From the NCBI RefSeq assembly GCF_030068505.1, contig NZ_JAQOSO010000017.1, forward strand, positions 1 through 62,047: a stretch of DNA of 62,047 nt, given 5' to 3'. The position numbers and the translations under genes were made by a program. The notes beneath the pieces were generated by a model. It ran no database searches. It had not been told where the DNA came from and was given only the letters and a program-made list of their open reading frames with translations. This document shows, in pieces, positions 1 to 8,521 of the stretch; position 1 is the stretch's first letter, and each line of letters opens with the position of its first letter. This DNA comes from Roseofilum capinflatum BLCC-M114. GTDB lineage: Bacteria > Cyanobacteriota > Cyanobacteriia > Cyanobacteriales > Desertifilaceae.

Positions 1-94
1 CGCGAAGCGAAACGGAGTTTTATCGCGAAGCGAAACGGAGTTTTATCGCGAAGCGTTTCATGTCGGCGACAGCCGAAAACGGAGTTTTATCGCC
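1..94. repeat. Tandem short repeat, dispersed family
   Basis: A roughly 23-bp unit containing GCGAAGCGAAACGGAGTTTT is repeated in tandem from the window edge. It is interrupted by ATGTCGGCGACAGCCGAAA at 60-78, a 19-mer found again, in either orientation, at 4275-4293, about 8403-8421 (one mismatch) and 32902-32920. The array continues beyond the left edge. It is non-coding repeat DNA lying downstream of the glycosyltransferase gene. Confidence 0.8.
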
Positions 95-397
95 TCATAC
101 CATTTCTCTATGATACTGCGCTTAATGAAATGCCTCAGACAGTTTTCTCTAGAGAAATCATTAGTTGCAAGGTTAAAGAGAAATGGTATCACGAAGAGGG
201 TCTCTCATGGCCAACACCCTCTTGATTTGAGGGGAGTCTCACCTGATGAGACTCTCCTTCCACCTCGCCTACAAGCCCCATTAGACGGGGTTTCGCAGAA
301 ACCCCTACAAGACGAGCACTCCGAGAGGGATATAGGGAGAGGGCATTTCCAGTTGCACAACTCATTGAGACTAGCTATACTTAGGCTCCTGCTTACC
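95..397. other. Intergenic stretch without recognised feature
   Basis: About 300 bases between the repeat array and the end of the TPR-glycosyltransferase gene. An open frame of 107 codons runs through it on the plus strand, but its product is basic, low in recognisable structure and unlike any family I know, and there is no convincing ribosome binding site. I see no RNA gene or clear terminator. Confidence 0.4.
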
Positions 398-3300
398 CTA
401 CAAGAGTTTCTGAATTTGGTTTTTCCAGGTTAAAGATTGCATGATTTTGGCGAATTGTTTCCCCTGTTTTTTGGCTTGCGTGCGGTTTTGGTAAATCCAT
501 TCTAGGGTTTCTACAATTTCGTCTATATCGGAGTTTCCCCAGCCTTCTGTTCCCCGGAAATGGGGATGGGAGGGGACGGGAGATTGGCTTTTTAGGGGGT
601 AACCTGCGCCTCGGTTGAGTAGGTCTAAATGGCCGGTATTGGCAGAGAGAAGGGTGGGAATGCCACAGGCTAAACATTCCATGGCGGCTAGGTTGGTTCC
701 GCCTTCGGCACGACTGGTAAAGATGGCTACGTCGGCTTCCCGGAGAATTGGGGGAAGCAGGTGGTTGGGGGTGGGGCCGAGGGCGATCGCCGCCTCTTTT
801 GAAATCCCATTTTTCTGCAACCATGGCATCATCTGTAACCCTCCATTCTGGCTCACTTGGGGTAATCCCGTAACATTGCCGGTGGTGTCTAAGCCGAGCA
901 TTAAACTGGGCCAGCCATTATGCCAAGCGGTGACGAGCAATGCATCCGGATGGCGCTGGTGAAAGGCTTTGAAGGCAGCCACAATCTGATCTTGACCTTT
1001 GCGGTATTCGAGTTTACCGCCAGCAAAGATAACAAAGCGGTCTTTTCCCCAAATTCCTAGTTTAGGGGCAGGGTGAAAGAGGGTGGGATCGATGCCTTGT
1101 AGGACGGTTTCAACGTTGCCGAGTCCAGCGCTGGTCAGGAGTTGGGCGTTCCAATGGCAACCGGCAATTAGGCGATCGCAGGTTTGGGCGTTGGCGATCG
1201 CCTCCTTGTCTAAATCCGTATCTTCAAAAAACACAATCCCTACCGCAGAATTACCCTGTAAACGCTCCATTAACGGTGATTTTCTAAACCCATGACCTAA
1301 ACCATGGAAGATGGGAATATTGGGGCTGACTTTGGGTAAGGGGCCCCTTTCTTTGGCTTCGGCAAACACTTGACGCAAGGCGATTTGATGCAAGGGGTGC
1401 AAGTTCTGAATATTACCAGGGGGAACCAGTAAGTGGGGATAAGTTTCTGGGTTTTTCATCAGTTGCAAGGCTAGATTGAGTCCGTAGATTCCCCACCCCG
1501 TGTGGTTGCCGAGTTGCCAAGCAATTCCGATACCATTTTGGGTAATATTTGGGTCGGTAGGGGCGGGTTCACCCATAACCTCGCTATCCCACCCAGATCT
1601 CCGTGAACCCGCCCCCGCGCTTACGCTGGAGGGGATTAATTGTGTGTTCTGGGTGATGGTGGGGCGGGTTAACTTCAATTTGGGTTGATCTTCTAAATCT
1701 TGGGTGAACCTGCCCCTACGGGTGACTAATTGGGTTTTGACGGTAGTGATGACAGAATGCCAGTCGCTGCGTGCGGGTTGGCGGAAGATGCGGACGGTGG
1801 GATACCAAGGGCTGTCGGAGCGATCGAGCATCCAGCGCCAGTCGGGAACGAAGGAGAGTAACAGCCAGGTGGGTTTACCCATGGCTCCGGCAAGATGCAC
1901 GAGGGAGGTATCGACGGTAATAATTAAGTCGAGTTGATCGATTAGGGTGGCGGTGTCGGCAAAGTCCTGGATAATGGGGTCGAGGTTGGTGATGTTTTCT
2001 ACGCCTTCTAGTTCTTGGGCGCGATCGCCTTTCTGCAAGCTGTAAAAGTCGATTCCTTCGATGGCTAACAAGGGCAGAAGATCGGCGAATTTACAGGAGC
2101 GTTGGCGATCGTTGCCATGGTTAGGATTCCCTCCCCAGGCTAACCCCACCTTGAATTTATCCGATTTGGCGATCGCCCCATCAACCTGTTCTAAACCCTC
2201 CCTAACCGGAGCGCGAAGATAAGGAATAGGCGCGGGAATCGTATCTAAAGTCGTTCCTAAAATATAGGGCAAACTCATCAATGGGGCCCAGATATCATAG
2301 TCCGGTAAAGGTTGATCCCGTGGCACTAACCTAACGGGTTTATACCCATCGGCGCTATGTTCCGCTACAAAATCTGCAAACAATGCGATCAGCAGTCGGG
2401 GACATTCGAGGATCACTTCTCCCCCGCGCTCTTGCACCAGAGGCAAATAGCGCAAAAATTGGATCGAGTCTCCAAATCCTTGTTCACAATAGAGGAGTAA
2501 CGTTCGTCTTATAAATGGGGAGCCATTCCATCGGGGCTGATAAACCGGTTTATGATGGCCAGAAGTTTGCCATTGATAGCGCCATTCGTATTCTGCCCAA
2601 CCGTTGCTAAAATCTCCCGCAAGTAAGAGCGCTATACCTAGGTTCGTATGAGCTTCGGCATAGTCGGGTTTGAGGGCAATACAGGTTTTATAAGCTGCGA
2701 TCGCCCCATCATAGTCTCCTATTTTATCCAGAGCAACCGCGAGATTATTATACGCATCGGCATAATGGGGGTTCAGTTCTAGGGATCTGTGATATTCGGC
2801 GATCGCCTCTTCCACTTTTTCCTGTTGACTCAGGGTTACCCCTAAATTATTGTGGGCTTCCGGTGAGTTGGGTTCGAGTTCTAAGGAGCGATAATAATGT
2901 TTTAGTGCCCTGTCGAGTTGTTTGCGATCGCTCAGAGCAACCGCGAGATCGTGGTGCAATTTGGGCGAGTTGGGATCGTGAATCAGAGCGCTTTCATAGT
3001 GGGGAATCGCCTGCTCGATCTGGTTTTCTTGGTGCAGCAGGGAGGCAAGATGAGCATGAATTTGGGTATATTCAGGATTGAGTTCTAGCGCTTTTTGGTA
3101 ATGGGAAATCGCCTCTTTCCGTTGGTTTTGTTGATGGTAACAGAAGGCGAGGCTATAGTGAACTCCAGCATGATCGCGAACGCGATCGATGACCTGTTTT
3201 AACTCAAGAATAGCGCTTTCATAATCTCCCTGTTCCAGATAGAGATTGCCTAAATTTTGCCGTGCTTGGGTATAGTCAGGGTTGAGTTTTAAGGCTTCTT

Positions 3301-3685
3301 GGTAATTCTCAAGAGCTAAATCCAGATTACCCAGAGTTTTGTAGGTTTTAGCCAGATTATAGTAACTTTCCGTATAGTCAGGCGCAAGGGCGATCGCCTG
3401 TTGATAATGCTCGATCGCGATCGTGGGGCGATCGCTTTGAGCTAGGGCAGTGGCTAGATTATTATGGGTTTGCGGTTGATTGGGGTCAATCTTGAGAGCG
3501 TTTTGATATGCGGCGATCGCCTTTTCGATATCCCCCGCACTATAGCAAGTCACCCCCAACAGATGCCAAACCTGCCCATTTTGGGGATTTTGCTGGAGGA
3601 TCTGCCCGCAAAGGTTCGCCGCTTCCTGGAGTTTTCCCCCCTGAATAGCGCCAATAATCTGATTCAGTTGTACGGTAATATCCAC
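398..3685 (-). CDS. TPR protein with GT9-like and GT4-like glycosyltransferase domains
   Basis: The 1,095-residue protein has three parts. Residues about 1-370 are a long run of TPR units (recurring patterns such as 'NPDYTQARQNLGNLYLEQGD' and 'YAEAHTNLGIALL'). Residues about 385-650 resemble the heptosyltransferase/GT9-like module often fused to bacterial TPRs ('VGLAWGGNPNHGNDRQRSC', 'IITVDTSLVHLAGAMGKPTW'). Residues about 720-1095 resemble GT-B family 4, with the donor-binding E-x7-E-type segment 'EGGTNLAAMECLACGIPTL'. The start is GTG at 3685, with no obvious Shine-Dalgarno. No signal peptide is seen, so a cytosolic role in glycosylating a protein or surface polysaccharide is likely; donor and acceptor are unknown. 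Two glycosyltransferase folds on one TPR scaffold is the unusual point. The domain calls are firm for TPR and GT4 and moderate for GT9. Confidence 0.85.
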   Translation of the reverse strand: MDITVQLNQIIGAIQGGKLQEAANLCGQILQQNPQNGQVWHLLGVTCYSAGDIEKAIAAYQNALKIDPNQPQTHNNLATALAQSDRPTIAIEHYQQAIALAPDYTESYYNLAKTYKTLGNLDLALENYQEALKLNPDYTQARQNLGNLYLEQGDYESAILELKQVIDRVRDHAGVHYSLAFCYHQQNQRKEAISHYQKALELNPEYTQIHAHLASLLHQENQIEQAIPHYESALIHDPNSPKLHHDLAVALSDRKQLDRALKHYYRSLELEPNSPEAHNNLGVTLSQQEKVEEAIAEYHRSLELNPHYADAYNNLAVALDKIGDYDGAIAAYKTCIALKPDYAEAHTNLGIALLLAGDFSNGWAEYEWRYQWQTSGHHKPVYQPRWNGSPFIRRTLLLYCEQGFGDSIQFLRYLPLVQERGGEVILECPRLLIALFADFVAEHSADGYKPVRLVPRDQPLPDYDIWAPLMSLPYILGTTLDTIPAPIPYLRAPVREGLEQVDGAIAKSDKFKVGLAWGGNPNHGNDRQRSCKFADLLPLLAIEGIDFYSLQKGDRAQELEGVENITNLDPIIQDFADTATLIDQLDLIITVDTSLVHLAGAMGKPTWLLLSFVPDWRWMLDRSDSPWYPTVRIFRQPARSDWHSVITTVKTQLVTRRGRFTQDLEDQPKLKLTRPTITQNTQLIPSSVSAGAGSRRSGWDSEVMGEPAPTDPNITQNGIGIAWQLGNHTGWGIYGLNLALQLMKNPETYPHLLVPPGNIQNLHPLHQIALRQVFAEAKERGPLPKVSPNIPIFHGLGHGFRKSPLMERLQGNSAVGIVFFEDTDLDKEAIANAQTCDRLIAGCHWNAQLLTSAGLGNVETVLQGIDPTLFHPAPKLGIWGKDRFVIFAGGKLEYRKGQDQIVAAFKAFHQRHPDALLVTAWHNGWPSLMLGLDTTGNVTGLPQVSQNGGLQMMPWLQKNGISKEAAIALGPTPNHLLPPILREADVAIFTSRAEGGTNLAAMECLACGIPTLLSANTGHLDLLNRGAGYPLKSQSPVPSHPHFRGTEGWGNSDIDEIVETLEWIYQNRTQAKKQGKQFAKIMQSLTWKNQIQKLL

Positions 3686-3867
3686 GGTTTAAATGGGAAA
3701 GTCGCACAGATCTAGTGTATCGGAATTGTGTTATTGTCTATTGAACGCGATCGCCTCCAGGGAAGGTGTGCCAACTGTAGAGCGGTACGCGCATGGGGAA
3801 AAGTGAGGGAATCGTTGAAATTTGCGATCGCTCGCGGATAATACTCTTGGAAACCGGAGACTCCATA

Positions 3868-4119
3868 ATGAAAGCTCAACTCTACGATAAAATTAAAACG
3901 CTAACCTCTATTCACTCTGATTTTAATAGTACAGTTTTTCCCGAAAATACCGAAGGTGTGATTGTTGAATGCTACGAAAACCCTGAAGGTTATGCTGTAG
4001 ACATTGCCCTACCGAATATAGATTTAGTCGGAGGATTTCAATATACAAACGTGATTGTGATGCCTGAACAATTTCAGGTTGTCTCTGAGGGGGTGTGTTT
4101 AAGTCATTATGGCTTCTAA
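3868..4119 (+). CDS. Small DUF4926-like protein
   Basis: An 83-residue product starting at the ATG at 3868, preceded by GGAGA at a good distance; the longer reading from 3793 lacks such a site. The core ('NTEGVIVECYENPEGYAVDIALPN') has the beta-rich 'GTVVEVY..GEAYEVEF' look of DUF4926 proteins, small single-domain cyanobacterial proteins of unknown function that often accompany toxin-antitoxin-like genes. It is followed by a convergent small gene whose 3' end lies in a repeat. Family assignment is tentative; that it is a real gene is likely. Confidence 0.6.
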   Translation: MKAQLYDKIKTLTSIHSDFNSTVFPENTEGVIVECYENPEGYAVDIALPNIDLVGGFQYTNVIVMPEQFQVVSEGVCLSHYGF

Positions 4120-4165
4120 TTCCCTCAGATCGCTGATTGTTTTTTGTAATATCATGTCCGTTGGA

Positions 4166-4693
4166 TCAGTTGTAATATGTCATTGCGAATGGAACGAAGT
4201 GGAATGAAGCAATCTCGCCTATCCCGGTAAACTTGGCGTTTCCGCTTCGCGGACATGAAAGCGAAGCTTGCGCGTTTCGGCTGTCGCCGACATGAAAGCG
4301 AAGCTTGCGTGTTAGCGAAGCTTGCGTGAAACGCGAAACGCGAAGCGCGAATGCTTCCCTGCGGTCGCAATGACAACTGTTTAACGGGACTTGATATAAC
4401 TTATAACTTTGATAAACCACTTCATATTCACCGGACAACTCTACCTGTAATGTCTGCCATAATTCTAGACCTTTACGTTCAAACCTATCTGCATCTTCAG
4501 GGAATTTAAACCCAGATTGTGCCGGATCGTCCCAATCTAAAGTATCGTCGTACATCGCTGCCCAGGCGTGCAAATCAGAGCGAGTTTCAGAACTCAAAGA
4601 TAAAGTCATCGGATCGATATCTCCCACTTCTCCATCCATATGCCACAACGGATAGCATTCATAATCTGCCATCAGTTTAATTCGTTTCAACAT
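4166..4693 (-). CDS. Conserved small protein with repeat-derived C-terminus
   Basis: The reading frame gives 175 residues, but only the first ~110 look like a normal acidic, conserved cyanobacterial protein ('MADYECYPLWHMDGEVGDID', 'DDPAQSGFKFPEDADRFERK', ending near 'VVYQSYKLYQVPL'). From there the frame enters the inverted-repeat element at 4179-4374 and becomes Arg/Ser/Ala-rich ('SCHCDRREAFALRVSRFTQA'). The natural stop therefore seems to have been displaced by the repeat. The start could be the ATG at 4693 or the internal ATG giving MADYEC at 4672; homologues I recall begin with the latter. Function is unknown. Confidence 0.6.
   Translation of the reverse strand: MLKRIKLMADYECYPLWHMDGEVGDIDPMTLSLSSETRSDLHAWAAMYDDTLDWDDPAQSGFKFPEDADRFERKGLELWQTLQVELSGEYEVVYQSYKLYQVPLNSCHCDRREAFALRVSRFTQASLTRKLRFHVGDSRNAQASLSCPRSGNAKFTGIGEIASFHFVPFAMTYYN
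4179..4374. repeat. MITE-like element, copy A
   Basis: A 196-bp element bounded by perfect 10-bp terminal inverted repeats GTCATTGCGA (4179-4188) and TCGCAATGAC (4365-4374). It is filled with GCGAAGCTTGCG-type subrepeats and the 19-mer TTTCGGCTGTCGCCGACAT (4275-4293). No transposase is encoded, so it would be non-autonomous. Copy B at 8346-8517 is in the opposite orientation. It lies inside the 3' end of the small gene on the minus strand. Confidence 0.8.
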
Positions 4694-4768
4694 AGTTGAT
4701 TATTCTCTAAAGTCTTTACCACTTCAATGTTTCATTGTACAATAAAACCTAAAGGCTACGATAATCCC

Positions 4769-5158
4769 ATGGACACTGATGTAAAGTCAAATGTTAGTCT
4801 GTCTAACGGTCTCATTGAGACAATTTACAAACGTTTGCAGGTTACACCCGAACAAATTATGGCGTTTTGTCAGAAGTGGAAGATTATAGAACTCGCAGTA
4901 TTTGGCTCGGTACTGCGCGATGACTTTCGGGTTGCAGGAGACGATCCCAGTGATATCGATCTACTCTATGTTTTTGATTCTGGGGTAACCTATGGATTTG
5001 AGTTTTTCGATATTAAGGAAGAGCTAGAACATTTATGCGATCGAAAGGTTGATTTAGTCAGTAAGCAGGGAATTGCCAATAGTCGGAACTGGTTAAGACG
5101 TAAATCTATTTTAGAATCAGCACAGGTGATTTATGGCATCAGTTTTCCTGCTCCGTAG
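4769..5158 (+). CDS. MNT-type nucleotidyltransferase domain protein
   Basis: About 129 residues with the minimal nucleotidyltransferase signature: 'LAVFGSVLRDDFR' (GS-x-x-R/D) followed by 'DPSDIDLLYVF' (the two metal-binding Asp of DxD) and a third acidic position in 'RKVDLVS'. Such proteins act as antitoxins or AMP-transferases of HEPN/MNT pairs, but no HEPN partner is adjacent. The start is chosen at MDTDVKSN; an earlier in-frame ATG at 4727 is possible and neither has a strong ribosome binding site. Its 3' end overlaps the convergent STAND ATPase gene by 20 bases. An orphan antitoxin-like or regulatory nucleotidyltransferase is the best reading. Confidence 0.8.
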   Translation: MDTDVKSNVSLSNGLIETIYKRLQVTPEQIMAFCQKWKIIELAVFGSVLRDDFRVAGDDPSDIDLLYVFDSGVTYGFEFFDIKEELEHLCDRKVDLVSKQGIANSRNWLRRKSILESAQVIYGISFPAP

Positions 5159-8100
5159 TCTGTATGCTAATCCTAGCTAATAAATCCTCAGTTTTGCTTG
5201 CTTGATGTATGCCCAATGACTTAGCACAATTCAACGCTTTATCAACAAAACGTATTGATAAATCTACATTGCCAATATTCATATAAAGAGAAGAAAATTT
5301 TAGATAAATATTATACATATTTTCACGGCATCCAATATTGATCGAAATATTCAAAGCTTCTTGCAAGTATTTTTTACCTTGTGAGTAGTCTTGAACTTTG
5401 ATGAAAAGATCACCTAAAAGTTGTAATCTATAAGCTTCTCCAGCACGATCTCCAATTTCTCTAGCTATTTTTAAAGCTGGCTGAAGATACTTCATTGCCT
5501 GGTCATATTCTTCTTGAAAGATACAAATAAATCCTAGATTTGCCAATGCTGCTCCTTCACCAGATTGATTGCCGATTTCTCTAAACATGACTAACGCTTG
5601 CTGATAATGCTCTCTTGCTGTTTGATATTCTCCTAGGGAGTAATTGATATGTCCCATATTGATACTTGACTTTGCTCTTGCTAGACGATCGCCAGTTTTT
5701 TTTGCGATAGCTGAATGCTGCTGAAAATAGATCATTGCCTTTTCATTATTTCCTAGTATATTGTAAATATTCCCCAGATTATTAAGTGCGATTTCTTCTA
5801 CGATCTGATCGCCCATTTCCCTAGTCATAGCCAAACACTTGTGAAAATAATTTTTTGATTTTTCATATTCTCCTAAATGATAGAAAATAACTCCTATATT
5901 GCAGCACAAAAATGGATCATAGTTCTGGCTAACTTTACCCAAAAGTTGAGTATATATCTCAAGCCGTTGCCAATAATAACCCCAAGTATCTAGTTGATTA
6001 TGCAATGGCTCTTTGGTGGGGGTATCTAATCGGATTTGCATAATCTTTACAGATGCTTCCCACTTCTCAGCCTGACAATAATGATAAAACGCCTCTAAAT
6101 ACCCTCGTACTGTTTCCAGGTTACTCGCCTCTGCGGGGGGTTCATATTCCCGTAACCAAATCTGCGCTGCTTGCTCTTGCACCGAATGCCACTCCTGAGC
6201 CTCCCGTAACTCTTCCAGCGCTACTTCGTGAATTAGGTTATGTTGTCGCAGCAATAGCTTTTCGTCAGTTGCGGTTGCTTGCACCAACGCCCGCAACTGC
6301 AACAGTTCCAACGCTTGCCAGGCTGCATCCTCTCCCCACTCTTCCCCCATTGCCACATAAAACAGCTTTTCCACCGGTTTCCGATACACCGCACCCCGCA
6401 CTAATAACCAATAGGCAACCGCTTCATCTTCCCGCAACCGAGATAACACCTCTCGCACCCGTTTTTTTACCTTCCGCTCTAAGTTTTGATGTCGGTTTCT
6501 AGAGTCTTCCTCCGTGAAGCTCTTGCCAAACTCGCGCCAATAGCACTTCACATTGCCTTGAAACGGTTTAGCCAACAGTTCTCTAACAACCACTTTAATA
6601 ACTAACGGATGTCCTTCAAATGCTCTCCCTATCTGCTGGAGATAGCCCAAACTCTCCTCATCTTCCGGAAATTTAATCTCCTTATTCTCAAACCACTGGC
6701 GAAATAACTGCTGCTGCTCATTTTCTGCCAAACCTTCTAAAGGTTCCTCCTGCCAAAAATGATCCTGTTTGCATAGATCAAACTGGGTTAACCTATCCTG
6801 AGATGTAATTATCACTCGACTCTGACAACTCTCTCCCACCAACAGTGCCTCAAACAACCGCCACCATCCCTCATCCGCAAACACACTATCCACCATTCGC
6901 CCCGTTTTCGGCTGCAACAATTTTTCCATGGAGTCAAACAGCAACAAATACCCTTCCTTCCGCAACTTCGCCACCACCTGATTAAACCTCTGTTTGCTCG
7001 GCGTTTGTGGGGGTAGGGGTTTTCCTGTCAACGTCTCCCAGAACTGGACTAGAAAGCCGTCAAACCCCTGTTGCCAGCTCCCATAATCAAAATTGATCCG
7101 AATCGGTTTTAACCCCGTATGAGCCAATTCTGTGACCGCTATACATTCCGCCAGCGCCGTCTTTCCCTGCCCGGTAATCCCCGTTACAATCAAAATCCGG
7201 CACTCTCCCCTGAGACTCTCCCCCAGTCTGCCACTCTCCTCCCGTCCCACCCAAGTCTGGGGTCTGTAAGCATAGCGGTTGAGCCGAAACTCGCGAGGCG
7301 CTGGCGTTTGGCTCTCTTGCTCTGGCAATGGAAGACGTGATGAAAGTTCTGCAAACCCTTGGCGCATCTCTTGGCGCAACTGTTCTAGACTTTCCTCAAG
7401 ATTGTGCAACAGTCCGGTAATCGTCGTTTCCATCACGCCCAACTGTTGGCAAACATCAGCAAAACCCGAATGAATCTGTTGGGCAATATCGTTAAAAAAG
7501 CTCTGCTGCTGTGCTTCAGTTCCCCGTAACTGACTTGCCAATTGCTGAAACTGCTCCAAGACAAGGGTTAAATCGTCTAAATTCTCCCCTCTCGGTGAGT
7601 TTCGCAATTCCATCAGTGCTGCGTTCATTCCCGCGAGTAACTGCAAGGTTAATCCCGCAAATGCTTTACCCTCTGTTACAAAATCTTCCTTGAGCGTTTC
7701 CCGTAAGGCTTTGGGGAATGCGCTATGCAATAACTCAGCAACCCTTTGCTTGACTGGATCGGGGATTTCAAAGTGTCCCTTGGGATCGGCCAGAATATCG
7801 AGCTTGACAAATATAGTAAGCCATTCTTCGATCGCCAGGTTCCCCTGTTGAGTAAGGCTATATTCTTCTGGAGTTAGGAATTTTTCCAGGTTGGCTTCTC
7901 TTAATTCAGGGTAGCGTTGCTGCGAAAGTTCCTGTTGAGCCAGCCTGAGCCAATTCTTGTTAGCTTGAGCCGCAATTTTCTGTAGGTACTGACGAATGGG
8001 GCGTTGCTGTCGTTTGGCTTCTAGGGTAATAACGGCAGCAATGGCTTTGCCTACAGCTTTGGTTAAATCGTTGTTCTCTAAGGAAACCTCTTCTCCATTC

Positions 8101-8258
8101 CGCCAATCAACCAAAGCATCTAGGGCATTAGCTGTGTTTCCAGCCGCTACACTGAGGAGAGCATCGGCTAACACTCCGCCAACGCCAGCAAAGACGAGAC
8201 CGCCAAAGACACAACTGCTACCCATTCCTAATTTAACCAGCGATCGCCCAACAGACAT
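5139..8258 (-). CDS. STAND-type ATPase with C-terminal TPR repeats
   Basis: The product is 1,039 residues from the ATG at 8258, which has GGAG nine bases upstream; a GTG at 8273 is the alternative. Residues 10-35 are glycine-rich and hydrophobic (possible membrane segment). Residues ~225-310 look like a helical coiled coil ('ETTITGLLHNLEESLEQLRQ'). A P-loop GITGQGKT is at 360-367 and a Walker B-like 'LLLFDSMEK' at 438-446. Tetratricopeptide repeats of the kinesin-light-chain type fill about 750-1000. This is the NB-ARC/NACHT-like plan of signal-sensing STAND ATPases, where TPRs sense and the N-terminus is the effector; many act in anti-phage defence or signalling. The N-terminal effector domain is not recognised. 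The gene converges on the nucleotidyltransferase and sits between two MITE-like repeats. Confidence 0.8.
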   Translation of the reverse strand: MSVGRSLVKLGMGSSCVFGGLVFAGVGGVLADALLSVAAGNTANALDALVDWRNGEEVSLENNDLTKAVGKAIAAVITLEAKRQQRPIRQYLQKIAAQANKNWLRLAQQELSQQRYPELREANLEKFLTPEEYSLTQQGNLAIEEWLTIFVKLDILADPKGHFEIPDPVKQRVAELLHSAFPKALRETLKEDFVTEGKAFAGLTLQLLAGMNAALMELRNSPRGENLDDLTLVLEQFQQLASQLRGTEAQQQSFFNDIAQQIHSGFADVCQQLGVMETTITGLLHNLEESLEQLRQEMRQGFAELSSRLPLPEQESQTPAPREFRLNRYAYRPQTWVGREESGRLGESLRGECRILIVTGITGQGKTALAECIAVTELAHTGLKPIRINFDYGSWQQGFDGFLVQFWETLTGKPLPPQTPSKQRFNQVVAKLRKEGYLLLFDSMEKLLQPKTGRMVDSVFADEGWWRLFEALLVGESCQSRVIITSQDRLTQFDLCKQDHFWQEEPLEGLAENEQQQLFRQWFENKEIKFPEDEESLGYLQQIGRAFEGHPLVIKVVVRELLAKPFQGNVKCYWREFGKSFTEEDSRNRHQNLERKVKKRVREVLSRLREDEAVAYWLLVRGAVYRKPVEKLFYVAMGEEWGEDAAWQALELLQLRALVQATATDEKLLLRQHNLIHEVALEELREAQEWHSVQEQAAQIWLREYEPPAEASNLETVRGYLEAFYHYCQAEKWEASVKIMQIRLDTPTKEPLHNQLDTWGYYWQRLEIYTQLLGKVSQNYDPFLCCNIGVIFYHLGEYEKSKNYFHKCLAMTREMGDQIVEEIALNNLGNIYNILGNNEKAMIYFQQHSAIAKKTGDRLARAKSSINMGHINYSLGEYQTAREHYQQALVMFREIGNQSGEGAALANLGFICIFQEEYDQAMKYLQPALKIAREIGDRAGEAYRLQLLGDLFIKVQDYSQGKKYLQEALNISINIGCRENMYNIYLKFSSLYMNIGNVDLSIRFVDKALNCAKSLGIHQASKTEDLLARISIQTTEQEN

Positions 8259-8345
8259 ACCAAAAATCTCCACGCTACCCTTATTTTACAAAAACTCTTC
8301 AATGAAGATCGAGTGCGCGGTAAGTTAACTCTAGATTTAACTGTT

Positions 8346-8517
8346 GTCATTGCGACCGCAGGGAAGCATTCGCGCTTCGCGTTTCACGCAAGCTTCGCTT
8401 TCATGTCCGCGACAGCCGAAACGCGCAAGCTTCGCTTTCATGTCCGCGAAGCGGAAACGCCAAGAATAGCGAGATGGCAGAGATTGCTTCACTTCACTGC
8501 GTTCCGTTCGCAATGAC
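8346..8517. repeat. MITE-like element, copy B (inverted)
   Basis: A 172-bp element with the same 10-bp termini as copy A (GTCATTGCGA at 8346-8355, TCGCAATGAC at 8508-8517) but with the interior reversed, so the two elements form an inverted pair about 4 kb apart. It ends four bases before the stop codon of the kinase gene and lies between the divergent ends of the STAND and kinase genes, where its dyad symmetry could also act as a transcription stop. Confidence 0.8.
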
Positions 8518-8521
8518 TTAA

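Noticed and set aside
110-433. 107-codon plus-strand frame left of the glycosyltransferase gene
   Set aside because: No family likeness, no ribosome binding site, overlaps the end of a real gene on the other strand.
4727-5158. HEPN/MNT toxin-antitoxin pair
   Set aside because: Only the MNT-type half is present; neither neighbour resembles a HEPN protein.
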